Shown: positions 16,780-25,387 of the stretch, piece by piece
Position numbering within the stretch: the stretch's first letter is position 1
How the letters are laid out: each line of letters starts with the position of its first letter
NCBI RefSeq assembly: GCF_003097495.1
Contig: NZ_QEOP01000002.1
Span: 558,001-622,000 of the forward strand
Source of the DNA: Amnibacterium flavum
Lineage (GTDB): Bacteria; Actinomycetota; Actinomycetes; Actinomycetales; Microbacteriaceae
Length of the DNA: 64,000 nt
Reading direction: 5' to 3'
The notes under the pieces: model-generated
Databases searched by the model: none
Seen by the model: the letters and a program-made list of their open reading frames with translations, nothing else
What the model was told of the DNA's origin: nothing
Made by a program: the position numbers and the translations under genes

Positions 16780-16821
16780 CCCCCCCCCCGCCCGCTGAGC
16801 TCGTCGAAGCGCAGGGGGGGG
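16780..16821. repeat. C10/G8 runs flanking one CTGAGCTCGTCGAAGCG element
   Basis: Ten C (16780-16789) and eight G (16814-16821) enclose the core CCCGCTGAGCTCGTCGAAGCG, the same element that is tandemly repeated at 20793-20940. The C and G runs could pair into a long stem. Such homopolymers are also prone to slippage and to sequencing error. Confidence 0.6.
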
Positions 16822-16866
16822 TAACCCTGCTCGGCCGCTGAGCGCAGCGAACCCGCGTTCTCGTCC

Positions 16867-16970
16867 CGCTCATTTCGACGGGCTCAATGGGCGGGTCGGG
16901 AACGGGGCATCCTCGTTTCGCTCATTCGGCGGGCTCGATGGGCGGGCCGGGAACGGGGCATCCTCGCCCT
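16867..16970. repeat. Two tandem copies of a ~52-bp repeat
   Basis: Copies at 16867-16918 and 16919-16970 share CGCTCATT, CGGGCTC, ATGGGCGGG and GGGAACGGGGCATCCTCG in the same order with few changes. Their first part resembles the reverse complement of the CTGAGCTCGTCGAAGCG element, so they look like a diverged, inverted version of that family. They lie just past the stop of the YbaK-type gene. Confidence 0.6.
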
Positions 16971-16999
16971 GCTGGTTCGGCGGCCTCGAAGGACGCCGC

Positions 17000-17458
17000 T
17001 CAGTCGCTGATGTCGGCCACGGTCGCGTCGAACGACGCGATGAGGTCGTCGGCATCGACGAACAGGCTGTACCCGTGGGCGCCGGCGCCCATCGCGACCC
17101 GGCGGCCGACGATCCGCTCGTCCGCGTACACCGGCCAGGCGGTGGTGCTGCCGAACGGGGTGATGGTGCCCCGCTCGTACCCGGTGGCGTCGAAGGCCTG
17201 ACCGGCGTCGGGCAGTTGCAGCTTGTTCACCCCGACGACGGAGCGCAGCTTCGCCCAGGCGATCTGCCGGTCCCCGGGAACCAGCGCGAACAGGAACGTG
17301 CCGTCCTTCTTCTTCACCACCAGCGACTTCACGATGTCGGCGGGCTGCAGCCCCAGCAGGGCGGCGGCCGCTTCGAGGGAATCGGCGGCGGGGCGCTCGA
17401 CGATCTCGACAGCGAGTCCGCGTGCTTCGGCGTCGGAGGCGACCCTCTCAGTGCTCAT
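17000..17458 (-). CDS. YbaK/EbsC-type aminoacyl-tRNA deacylase
   Basis: 152 residues from the ATG at 17458. YbaK-domain proteins hydrolyse mischarged tRNAs such as Cys-tRNA-Pro in trans. Features are the N-terminal helix (ADSLEAAAALLGLQPADIVKS), the strand KSLVVKKKDGTFLFALVPGD with the conserved Lys-Ser start, and GTITPFGSTTAWPVYAD near the C-terminus. AAGGA lies upstream. It is divergent from the DusB-type gene, with 105 bases between start codons. Confidence 0.85.
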   Translation of the reverse strand: MSTERVASDAEARGLAVEIVERPAADSLEAAAALLGLQPADIVKSLVVKKKDGTFLFALVPGDRQIAWAKLRSVVGVNKLQLPDAGQAFDATGYERGTITPFGSTTAWPVYADERIVGRRVAMGAGAHGYSLFVDADDLIASFDATVADISD

Positions 17459-17563
17459 CCTCCGATCCTTCCACGCCGATGCGGTCGCCCGCCGGTCCAG
17501 CGCGCAGCTGACCTCCGAGTGCGGGGAAGCCGGATGTCGCAGGAACCTGGGAGAATCGACGGC

Positions 17564-18730
17564 ATGTCCGCCTCCACCACAACACTGGCCGCGCCTGCGC
17601 CGGCACTCGAGATCGGTCCCCTCCGGCTCGAGACGCCCGTCGTGCTCGCCCCCATGGCGGGCATCACGAACACCGCGTTCCGTCGGCTCTGCCGCGAGTA
17701 CGGCGCCGGCCTCTACGTCAGCGAGATGATCACGAGCCGCGCCCTCGTCGAGCGCACGCCCGAGACCATGCGACTCATCCAGCACCACGAGTCCGAGACG
17801 CCGCGCAGCATCCAGCTCTACGGTGTCGACCCGGCGACCGTCGCCGAGGCGGTCCGGATCCTCGTCGACGAAGACCGTGCCGACCACATCGACCTCAACT
17901 TCGGCTGCCCGGTGCCCAAGGTCACGCGCAAGGGCGGGGGAGCGGCGCTGCCGTGGAAGCTCGACCTGTTCCGCGACATCGTCGAGGGCGCGGTTCGCTC
18001 GGCCCGGCACGTTCCCCTCACCATCAAGATGCGCAAGGGCATCGACTCCGACCACCTGACCTACCTCGAGGCCGGCCGCATCGCTCAGGGGGCCGGCGTC
18101 TCGAGCATCGCGCTGCATGCGCGCACCGCGTCCGAGTTCTACTCCGGCCATGCCGACTGGTCGGCCATCGCGAAGCTCAAGCAGACCATCACCGACGTGC
18201 CGGTCCTCGGCAACGGCGACATCTGGTCGGGTGCCGACGCGCTCCGCATGGTCGACGAGACCGGGTGCGACGGTGTCGTCGTCGGCCGCGGCTGCCTCGG
18301 CCGGCCCTGGCTGTTCGCCGACCTCGCAGCGGCCTTCGCCGGCGATGACACCCTCGTCACGCCGACTCTCGGCGAGGTCGCGGTCGCGTTCCGTCGGCAC
18401 GCCGAGCTGCTCGTCGAGTTCTTCGGCAGTGAGGACCGCGGCACGCGCGACATCCGCAAGCACGTCGCCTGGTACTTCAAGGGGTACCCCGTCGGTGGAG
18501 AGATCCGTGCGGCCCTCGCGACCTCCGACAGTCTCCAGCGCATCGACGACCTGCTCGCCGAACTCGACCCCGACGAGCCGTACCCCGGCGAGGCGGCCGA
18601 GGGTCAGCGCGGTCGCGCCGGCACCCCCAAGCGTCCCGTCCTGCCCGAGAACTGGCTCGACAGCCGTGAGCTCGCCGCCGCAGCCCGACAGGAGGTGGCG
18701 GGTGCCGAACTCGAGAACAGCGGTGGCTGA
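17564..18730 (+). CDS. dusB: tRNA-dihydrouridine synthase (DusB type)
   Basis: FMN enzyme that reduces uridines in the tRNA D-loop, 388 residues. Motifs are VLAPMAGITNTAFRRLCREY, the active-site Cys in HIDLNFGCPVPKVTRKGGG, Lys/Arg in TIKMRKGID, and the FMN phosphate motif VVVGRGCLGRPWLF. The start ATG at 17564 has GGGAGA upstream. The gene overlaps dgt by 29 bases, as often seen in actinobacteria. Confidence 0.92.
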   Translation: MSASTTTLAAPAPALEIGPLRLETPVVLAPMAGITNTAFRRLCREYGAGLYVSEMITSRALVERTPETMRLIQHHESETPRSIQLYGVDPATVAEAVRILVDEDRADHIDLNFGCPVPKVTRKGGGAALPWKLDLFRDIVEGAVRSARHVPLTIKMRKGIDSDHLTYLEAGRIAQGAGVSSIALHARTASEFYSGHADWSAIAKLKQTITDVPVLGNGDIWSGADALRMVDETGCDGVVVGRGCLGRPWLFADLAAAFAGDDTLVTPTLGEVAVAFRRHAELLVEFFGSEDRGTRDIRKHVAWYFKGYPVGGEIRAALATSDSLQRIDDLLAELDPDEPYPGEAAEGQRGRAGTPKRPVLPENWLDSRELAAAARQEVAGAELENSGG

Positions 18731-19979
18731 GAGCAGCGATCTCGGAAACGGGTACACGGCTTTCGACGCGGAGAGGTGGCTTCCCGAGGAGCACTCCAGT
18801 CGTCGCAGCGACTTCGCCCGCGATCGCGCCCGTCTGCTCCACTCGAGCGCGCTCCGTCGTCTCGCCGCCAAGACGCAGGTCCTCAGCCCCACCGCCGGTC
18901 TCGATTTCGCCCGCAACCGGCTGACCCACTCGCTCGAGGTCGCGCAGGTCGGTCGCGAGATCGGTGCGAGCCTCGGGCTCAACCCCGACGTGGTCGACAC
19001 CGCGTGCCTCGCCCACGACCTCGGCCATCCGCCGTTCGGTCACAACGGTGAGAAGGCGCTCTCCGACTGGGCCGTCGACATCGGTGGCTTTGAGGGCAAC
19101 GCTCAGTCGCTGCGCCTGCTCACGCGGCTCGAGCCGAAGGCCTTCGGGGCCGACGGTCGTCCGTACGGTCTCAACCTGACCCGCGCCAGCCTCGACGCGA
19201 GCTGCAAGTACCCGTGGCCCGCCAGTCGTTCGGTCGCCGATCCCAGCGGTCGTGCCAAGTTCGGCTTCTACACCGACGACACCGGTGCCTTCGAATGGCT
19301 CCGCCGCGATGCCCCGGTGGGTGTCCGCTGCATCGAGGCGCAGGTCATGGATCTCTCCGACGACATCGCCTACTCCGTGCACGACTTCGAGGACGCCGTC
19401 ACCGGCGGGTACATCGATGTCGCCGCGCTCGGCGATCCGGTCGGACACGACGAGCTGGTCAGGGCCATGCACGCGTGGATCGGCGGCGAGTACGACCATT
19501 CCCAACTGATGGCCGCGTTCGAGCGACTGGGCGAGCTGCCGTTCTGGCTCTCCACCTGGGACGGTTCGCGTCGCGACCAGGGGCGGCTGAAGAACCTCAC
19601 CAGTCAGCTGATCGGTCGCTTCGCCGGATCGGCGACACGTGCCACCCGTGAGGCCTATCCGAGCGAGAACCTCGCCCGCTTCGGAGCGAATGTCGTCGTC
19701 CCCTCGTCGATCGGTGCCGAGATCGCGGTGATGAAGGGCATCGTCGCCGCGTTCGTCATGACGAGCACTTCGCGGGAGCCCGTCTACCTCCAGCAGCGCG
19801 AGATCCTCCGCGAGCTGGCCGACGTCCTGGTGGAGCGGCCAGCAGCCCTCGACCCGGCCTTCCGCGCCGACTACGCCGAGGCCGACAGTGAAGAGGGGCG
19901 CCGCCGTGCCGTCGTGGACCAGGTCGCCAGCCTGACCGACCAGTCCGCGCTCGCCTGGCACGAACGCCTCATCGGCTGA
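18702..19979 (+). CDS. dgt: Deoxyguanosinetriphosphate triphosphohydrolase-like protein
   Basis: HD-domain enzyme cleaving dNTPs to deoxynucleoside plus triphosphate, 425 residues. Metal ligands are visible in RLTHSLEVAQVGR and ACLAHDLGHPPFGHNGE, with a later Asp in MDLSDDIAYSVHD. The GTG at 18702 is chosen because GGAGG lies six bases upstream inside the dus gene; a later GTG at 18723 lacks this. Its stop overlaps the probable non-ATG start of the next gene. Confidence 0.9.
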   Translation: MPNSRTAVAESSDLGNGYTAFDAERWLPEEHSSRRSDFARDRARLLHSSALRRLAAKTQVLSPTAGLDFARNRLTHSLEVAQVGREIGASLGLNPDVVDTACLAHDLGHPPFGHNGEKALSDWAVDIGGFEGNAQSLRLLTRLEPKAFGADGRPYGLNLTRASLDASCKYPWPASRSVADPSGRAKFGFYTDDTGAFEWLRRDAPVGVRCIEAQVMDLSDDIAYSVHDFEDAVTGGYIDVAALGDPVGHDELVRAMHAWIGGEYDHSQLMAAFERLGELPFWLSTWDGSRRDQGRLKNLTSQLIGRFAGSATRATREAYPSENLARFGANVVVPSSIGAEIAVMKGIVAAFVMTSTSREPVYLQQREILRELADVLVERPAALDPAFRADYAEADSEEGRRRAVVDQVASLTDQSALAWHERLIG

Positions 19980-20803
19980 TCGTCATCCCCGCTTCCCTGC
20001 GCCCTCCGCCCGCCCCGTCCCGGGGCGGCGACTTCGAGCGGGTCGCCGCCGAGTTCATCCTCATCGCCGGGGGTGGGCGGGCGTTGCTGCTCCAGCTCGC
20101 CGACCCGGGTGTCGCGCGCGGGGTGGCGGAGCACAGTGGATTCGCGGCGGACCCGACCAAGCGTCTCGTCGGCACGGTCGACTACCTCTACACGCTCGCG
20201 TTCGGCACCGAGGAGCAGATTTCCGCGGTCGCGCGTCGTGTCGGGGCAGCGCATCGCGGGGTCAGGTCCGAGACCGGTCCGCATGCCTACGACGCGCGCG
20301 ACACCGATCTCCAGCTCTGGGTGGCGGCAACGCTCTACGACACGACGATCATGATGTACGAGCTCGCGTGGGGGTCGCTCTCGGACTCGGCCGCGGAGGA
20401 CGTCTACCGTCGCAGTGCCCGGATCGGCACCGCTCTCGGCATGCCGCTCAGCCTGTGGCCGGAGGATCGCGCCGCGTTCGCCGAGTACTGGGATCGCAAG
20501 ATCGCAACCCTCGAGGTGACGCCCATCGCCCGTCGGCTGGCCCGGCAGCTGCTGCGTCCCGAGCGTCCGCAGGCATGGATGCGACCCGTGCTTCCGCTGG
20601 CGCGCATCGTGACGGCCGGCCTGCTGCCCGCCCGCATCCGCGAGGGGTACGGGGTGGAGTGGACGCCGACGCGGCAACGCCACTACGACCGCAGCCTCCG
20701 CCGCATGCTCGCGGTCTACCGTCTGCTTCCGCGCGCGATCCGCACGGCCCCGAGCGCGACGTCGCGCAGAGGTCGCGCGACCCTCGACCCACCCGCCCGC
20801 TGA
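19976..20803 (+). CDS. Oxygenase MpaB-like protein (DUF2236); start unusual
   Basis: The reading frame matches the MpaB/latex-clearing-protein-like family: FILIAGGGRALLLQLADPG, HSGFAADPTKRLVGTVDYLY, and a conserved His region RVGAAHRGV. Conserved residues before GGGRALL are coded upstream of the first standard start (TTG 20084), but no ATG, GTG or TTG exists in frame back to a stop at 19889. The CTG at 19976 overlaps the dgt stop (CTGA) and is offered as a coupled start, giving 275 residues. The last codons and the stop lie within the first copy of the tandem repeat at 20793. Confidence 0.68.
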   Translation: MIVIPASLRPPPAPSRGGDFERVAAEFILIAGGGRALLLQLADPGVARGVAEHSGFAADPTKRLVGTVDYLYTLAFGTEEQISAVARRVGAAHRGVRSETGPHAYDARDTDLQLWVAATLYDTTIMMYELAWGSLSDSAAEDVYRRSARIGTALGMPLSLWPEDRAAFAEYWDRKIATLEVTPIARRLARQLLRPERPQAWMRPVLPLARIVTAGLLPARIREGYGVEWTPTRQRHYDRSLRRMLAVYRLLPRAIRTAPSATSRRGRATLDPPAR

Positions 20804-20940
20804 GCTCGTCGAAGCGAGGCCCCGCCCGCTGAGCTCGTCGAAGCGAGGCCCCGCCCGCTGAGCTCGTCGAAGCGAAGGCCCCGCCCGCTGAGCTCGTCGA
20901 AGCGAAGGCCCCGCCCGCTGAGCTCGTCGAAGCGAAGGGC
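20793..20940. repeat. Five tandem ~30-bp repeats with core CGCTGAGCTCGTCGAAGCGA
   Basis: Five head-to-tail copies of CCCGCCCGCTGAGCTCGTCGAAGCGA plus a 3-4 base tail (units of 29-30 bp) run from 20793 to 20940. GAGCTCGTCGAA contains the palindrome GAGCTC and the core resembles TTCGACAAGCTC-type elements scattered in many GC-rich genomes. The first copy supplies the TGA stop of the gene before it. A copy of a second element (GGTCGAGTAG, 20966-20975) follows. The remainder of the gap to 21053 shows nothing else. Confidence 0.85.
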
Positions 20941-21053
20941 GCAGCCGATACCGAGGCCGCCCGGGTCGAGTAGCGCCCCTCTGCGCCTAGCGAGACCGAT
21001 CCAGCCCGCAGTGAGAATCCCTGGTTGACTACCACTCTCGGAGAGGAGAGCGG

Positions 21054-21560
21054 ATGTCGCCCAAGGTTGCCGGCATACTCGTCGCCCTCGCCGCCGTGCT
21101 CGCTGCCATCGCGTCTGGCTGGCTCATCGCGACACCGCCGTTCTCCGTCCCCGGCGCGATCCTCCTGACCGTCGCGACGATCGCCTTCGCCTACGGCGTC
21201 TTCCTCAGTCTGCGGCGCAGCTGGCAGGACCCGCCGTGGCCGACACCGCGAGCCCCCAACCTGCGCCGCACGATGATCTTCCAGCTCGTGATGGCGATCC
21301 CGCTGCTCGTACTCGGACCGATATCGATCGGTCTGACCGTGAGCACCGCGCTCGAATCCGGCTGGACCGGGGGTCTCGCCGTCCGCGTCGCCGGCACCGT
21401 GCTCTTCACCCTCTCCGGTGTCTCGTCCGCCTTCCGTGTTCGCAGGCTGATCCGGCTCGCCGACGAGGCGAACACGCGGCGAGAGACCACCGCGGACGAG
21501 TGTGCCCCCACGTCCACAGATGCCGGGCCCGGCGGCCGGGGCGGTGCCGGGGCAACTTAG
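21054..21560 (+). CDS. Small integral membrane protein, unknown function
   Basis: 168 residues with four predicted membrane helices (about 5-26, 33-52, 73-97, 108-127) and a Gly/Thr-rich cytoplasmic tail after a basic segment RVRRLIRLADEANTRRE. The ATG at 21054 has GGAGAGGAG upstream. It ends nine bases before dnaG and may be cotranscribed with it. I recognise no family. Confidence 0.75.
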   Translation: MSPKVAGILVALAAVLAAIASGWLIATPPFSVPGAILLTVATIAFAYGVFLSLRRSWQDPPWPTPRAPNLRRTMIFQLVMAIPLLVLGPISIGLTVSTALESGWTGGLAVRVAGTVLFTLSGVSSAFRVRRLIRLADEANTRRETTADECAPTSTDAGPGGRGGAGAT

Positions 21561-21569
21561 AATCGGTTC

Positions 21570-23456
21570 GTGGCGGGGCTTATTCGCAAGAGCGATATCG
21601 ACGAGGTGAGGGCCCGCACCAACATCGTCGACATCGTCGGCGATCATGTCGCGTTGAAGCCGGCCGGCGTCGGCTCGCTGAAGGGGCTCTGCCCGTTCCA
21701 CGACGAGCGCAGCCCCAGCTTCCACGTGCGCCCCGCGGTCGGCCGTTACCACTGCTTCGGCTGCGGTGAGGACGGCGACGCCTACACGTTCCTCCAGAAG
21801 CTCGACCACGCCACCTTCGCCGAGGCCGTCGAGCGTCTCGCCCAGCGCATCGGCTACCAGCTGCACTACGAGGACGGCGGCCCGGCGTCCGAGAGCAGCA
21901 ACCGCGCCCGCCTGCTGGCCGCGAACCGGGCGGCGGGGGAGTTCTTCGTCGAACGCCTCGCCACCCCCGACGCCGACCCGGGGCGCCGCTTCCTCGGCGA
22001 GCGCGGATTCGATCGAGCGGCCGCCGCCCACTTCGGTGTCGGCTACGCGCCCAAGAGCTGGGACGAGCTCACCAAGCACCTTCGCGGTCGGGGCTTCACG
22101 AACGAGGAGATGGCGGCGGCCGGACTGGTCTCGACGGGTGACCGCGGCAACTACGACAGGTTCCGGGGCCGCGTCGTCTGGCCGATCCGCGACCTGACCG
22201 GCGAGACCGTCGGATTCGGTGCCCGGCGTCTCTTTGACGACGACAAGGGCCCCAAGTACCTGAACACCCCCGAGACCCCGATCTACCACAAGTCGCAGGT
22301 GCTCTACGGGCTCGATCTCGCGAAGCGGGACATGTCGAAGGCGCGCCAGGTCGTCGTCGTCGAGGGCTACACCGACGTGATGGCCTGCCACCTCGCGGGC
22401 ATCACGACCGCGGTCGCGACCTGCGGCACCTCGTTCGGTGTCGACCACATCAAGATCCTCCGGCGGGTGCTCGGCGACGACACCGGGCTCGGCGAGGTCA
22501 TCTTCACCTTCGACCCCGATGCGGCGGGCCAGAAGGCCGCTGTTCGGGCATTCGCCGAGGAGCAGCGTTTCGCCGCTCAGACCTACGTGGCGACCGGTCC
22601 CGAGGGACTCGACCCCTGCGACCTGCGACTCGCCCGCGGTGACGAAGCCGTGCGGGGGATGATCGAGTCGAAGAAGCCGATGTTCGAGTTCATCATCAAG
22701 CAGCAGCTCGCGGCGCACGATCTGGACACCGTCGAAGGCCGTGTCTCGGCCCTCCGCGCGGCCGCTCCCGTGGTGGCCGGGATCCGCGACCCGTCGCTTC
22801 GTCCGGGGTACGCCCGCGAGCTCGCCCGCTGGCTCGGCATCGACCTCGACGAGGTCTCGCGCGCCGTCCAGTCGGCGGGCAACCAGCAGGCCGCGGCCGA
22901 TCGCGCGGCACGGCAGGCGCCCGTCGTCCCGTCCGACGAGCCCGAGCGCGACGACCTCCCACCGAAGCCTCCCCAGGGGCCGACGCTCGTGAGTCTGCCC
23001 TCCGATGCGAGCACCCGGCTCGAGCGCGACGCCCTGATGGCGCTGCTCCAGCATCCGACGCTCGCGGGGGAGTCGCTGCTCGACCAGGCCGTGCACAGCG
23101 GCTTCGGCAACCGGGCGCTGGCCGCTGTGCGCGACGCGATCGCCGCCAGCGCGGGGTCCGCTGCAGCGCCCGATTGGCTCGACATCGTCGCGGCAGCGGT
23201 GCCGCCGCCCCTGATCGGCCTCGTCCGCGAACTGGGCATCGCGCCCCTCCCGCAGCATCGCGGAGAGGATGCGCTGCGCATCTACGTGCGCGATCTGGCG
23301 GCACGGCTCGTCGAACGCGACCTGCAGCGACGCAAGCGCGAGCTCGTCGCCCAGCTCCAGAGGACGACGCCCTCCGACGATCCCGAACGCTACCGATCCC
23401 TCCAGCAGGGACTGGTCGTGCTCGAGGCCGACCGCCGGGCCCTCCGCGACGCGTGA
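21570..23456 (+). CDS. dnaG: DNA primase
   Basis: Synthesises RNA primers at the replication fork, 628 residues from GTG 21570. The zinc-binding domain has CPFHDERSPSFHV ... YHCFGCGEDGD (C-x2-H, C-x2-C). The TOPRIM core shows VVVEGYTDVMACH and the acidic FDPDAAGQKA. The C-terminal helicase-binding domain is present and ends at about residue 628. A linker of about 40 residues (about 440-480) is Ala/Pro/Gln-rich. In actinobacteria dnaG commonly follows dgt, as here with two genes inserted. Confidence 0.96.
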   Translation: MAGLIRKSDIDEVRARTNIVDIVGDHVALKPAGVGSLKGLCPFHDERSPSFHVRPAVGRYHCFGCGEDGDAYTFLQKLDHATFAEAVERLAQRIGYQLHYEDGGPASESSNRARLLAANRAAGEFFVERLATPDADPGRRFLGERGFDRAAAAHFGVGYAPKSWDELTKHLRGRGFTNEEMAAAGLVSTGDRGNYDRFRGRVVWPIRDLTGETVGFGARRLFDDDKGPKYLNTPETPIYHKSQVLYGLDLAKRDMSKARQVVVVEGYTDVMACHLAGITTAVATCGTSFGVDHIKILRRVLGDDTGLGEVIFTFDPDAAGQKAAVRAFAEEQRFAAQTYVATGPEGLDPCDLRLARGDEAVRGMIESKKPMFEFIIKQQLAAHDLDTVEGRVSALRAAAPVVAGIRDPSLRPGYARELARWLGIDLDEVSRAVQSAGNQQAAADRAARQAPVVPSDEPERDDLPPKPPQGPTLVSLPSDASTRLERDALMALLQHPTLAGESLLDQAVHSGFGNRALAAVRDAIAASAGSAAAPDWLDIVAAAVPPPLIGLVRELGIAPLPQHRGEDALRIYVRDLAARLVERDLQRRKRELVAQLQRTTPSDDPERYRSLQQGLVVLEADRRALRDA

Positions 23457-23603
23457 CCGCCCGAGCCGGGAAAGCCGGGAGCGCTCTCGCGGAAGATGTT
23501 TCACCCCCGTAACGAAACTGGCCCGGAAGCGTCCCGGCCGTAGACCGTGTGTTAGACCTGGGGTACACAGAGCGCGCACGATCCTCCGCGATCGGGCGCG
23601 TTC

Positions 23604-23617
23604 CTTCTGCACAGAAG
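23604..23617. promoter_or_regulatory. Palindrome CTTCTG-CA-CAGAAG before the second ABC operon
   Basis: A perfect 14-bp inverted repeat lies 26 bases before the start of the binding-protein gene at 23644. Its place in the untranslated leader would suit a repressor site or a small mRNA hairpin. The 187-base gap has no other clear signal; a GTTAGA or TACACA hexamer further up could be a -10. Confidence 0.28.
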
Positions 23618-23643
23618 AACTCCGACGAAAGAGGTATTCGGAT

Positions 23644-25302
23644 ATGGCATCCGCATTCACCACTGGGCCCGCCGCGCGGCGAACCCTCCTCGCCGTGGCC
23701 GGTATCGCCATCGGCTCGCTGACCCTCGCGGCATGCGCGTCGGGCGGCGGCGACAACTCGAGCAGCGGCGGGGCGGGCGGCACGATCACGATCGGCACCA
23801 CCGACAAGGTCACCGTCCTCGACCCCGCAGGCAGCTACGACAACGGCTCGTTCGCGGTCATGAACCAGGTGTTCCCGTTCCTCATGAACACCCCTTACGG
23901 CAGCCCCGACGTCGAGCCCGACATCGCGGAGTCGGCCGAGTTCACCTCGCCCACCGAGTACACGGTCACCCTCAAGCCCGACCTGACCTTCGTCAACGGT
24001 CACGACCTCACCTCCTCGGACGTCAAGTTCACCTTCGACCGCCAGCTGACGATCCTCGAGAACGGCGCGGACCAGGGCAACGGACCGGCCTCGCTCCTCG
24101 CCAACCTCGACAGCGTCGCGGCTCCCGACGACCTGACCGTCGTGTTCACCCTGAAGAGCGAGAACGACCAGACCTTCCCGCAGATCCTGTCGAGCCCCGC
24201 GGGCCCGATCGTCGACGAAGAGGTCTTCTCGCCCGACTCGCTGACCTCCGACCAGGACATCGTCGACGCCCACGCGTTCGCCGGTCAGTACGACATCGCG
24301 AGCTACGACTTCAACAACCTGATCTCGTACAAGCGCTTCGACGGCTACAAGGGCGTCCTCGGCGCCGCGGAGAACGAGACGGTCAACGTCAAGTACTACG
24401 CCGAGTCGTCGAACCTCAAGCTGGACGTGCAGGAGGGGAACATCGACGTGGCGTTCCGCAGCCTGTCCGCCACCGACGTCGAGGACCTCTCGAGCAACGA
24501 CGCGGTCAAGGTCTGGGACGGCCCGGGTGGAGAGATCCGCTACATCGTCTTCAACTTCGACACGCAGCCCTACGGCAACACGACCTCCGAGGCAGACCCC
24601 ACCAAGGCGCTCGCCGTCCGTCAGGCCGTCGCCGATCTGATCGACCGCGACGCCATCGCCGACCAGATCTACAAGGGCACCTACGCGCCCCTGTACTCCT
24701 ACGTCCCCGCCGGTCTGACCGGAGCGATCGAGCCCCTCAAGGAGCTCTACGGAGACGGTGCGGGTGCGCCCGACGCCGACAAGGCCGCAGCGACCCTGTC
24801 GGACGCCGGAGTCACCACGCCGGTCACGCTGAACCTCCAGTACAGCAACGACCACTACGGCCCCTCGTCGGCTGACGAGTACGCACTCATCAAGGACCAG
24901 CTCGAGTCGACGGGGCTGTTCACCGTCAACCTGCAGACCACCGAGTGGGTCCAGTACTCGAAGGACCGCACGAGCGACGTCTACCCGGAGTACCAGCTCG
25001 GCTGGTTCCCCGACTACTCGGACGCCGACAACTACCTGTCCCCGTTCTTCATCAAGGACAACTTCCTCGGCAACCACTTCGACGACGCCGAGGTGCAGGA
25101 CCTGATCGCTCAGCAGGTCAGCACGACCGACCCGGCCGCGCGCCAGGCGATCATCGAGGACATCCAGCGATCAGTCGCCGAGCAGCTCTCGACGGTGCCC
25201 TACCTGCAGGGCTCGCAGGTCGCGGTTTCCGGAACCGACATCGAGGGACTTACGCTCGACGCGTCGTTCAAGTTCCGTTACGCCCCCATCACCAAGGGCT
25301 GA
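23644..25302 (+). CDS. ABC transporter substrate-binding lipoprotein, peptide family (SBP_bac_5)
   Basis: 552 residues from ATG 23644, preceded by GAAAGAGG. A twin-Arg-free signal (MASAFTTGPAARRTLLAVAG) leads to lipobox LAAC, then a Ser/Gly-rich linker. Family features include VTLKPDLTFVNGHDLTSSDVKFTF and LGWFPDYSDADNYLSPFF, the latter typical of peptide-binding DppA/OppA-like proteins. It heads a five-gene importer cluster and is only distantly similar to the binding protein at 1520, so the two systems probably have different ligands. Confidence 0.9.
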   Translation: MASAFTTGPAARRTLLAVAGIAIGSLTLAACASGGGDNSSSGGAGGTITIGTTDKVTVLDPAGSYDNGSFAVMNQVFPFLMNTPYGSPDVEPDIAESAEFTSPTEYTVTLKPDLTFVNGHDLTSSDVKFTFDRQLTILENGADQGNGPASLLANLDSVAAPDDLTVVFTLKSENDQTFPQILSSPAGPIVDEEVFSPDSLTSDQDIVDAHAFAGQYDIASYDFNNLISYKRFDGYKGVLGAAENETVNVKYYAESSNLKLDVQEGNIDVAFRSLSATDVEDLSSNDAVKVWDGPGGEIRYIVFNFDTQPYGNTTSEADPTKALAVRQAVADLIDRDAIADQIYKGTYAPLYSYVPAGLTGAIEPLKELYGDGAGAPDADKAAATLSDAGVTTPVTLNLQYSNDHYGPSSADEYALIKDQLESTGLFTVNLQTTEWVQYSKDRTSDVYPEYQLGWFPDYSDADNYLSPFFIKDNFLGNHFDDAEVQDLIAQQVSTTDPAARQAIIEDIQRSVAEQLSTVPYLQGSQVAVSGTDIEGLTLDASFKFRYAPITKG

Positions 25303-25387
25303 TCCGCAGCATCGAATGAGGCCTGGGCGGTCCACCTCCGGGTGGGCCGCCCATCGCCTGTCCCGCATCCCGCCCCCGAAGGATCCG

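Noticed and set aside
20793-20940. CRISPR-like array of 30-bp repeats
   Set aside because: The units are directly abutting with no unique spacers, and no cas genes are near; it is a plain tandem repeat.
20448-23813. A 1121-codon open frame on the minus strand opposite dnaG
   Set aside because: It is the antisense of dnaG and neighbours, kept open by GC codon bias; its residues are Arg/Gly/Asp-rich without family motifs, whereas dnaG is certain.
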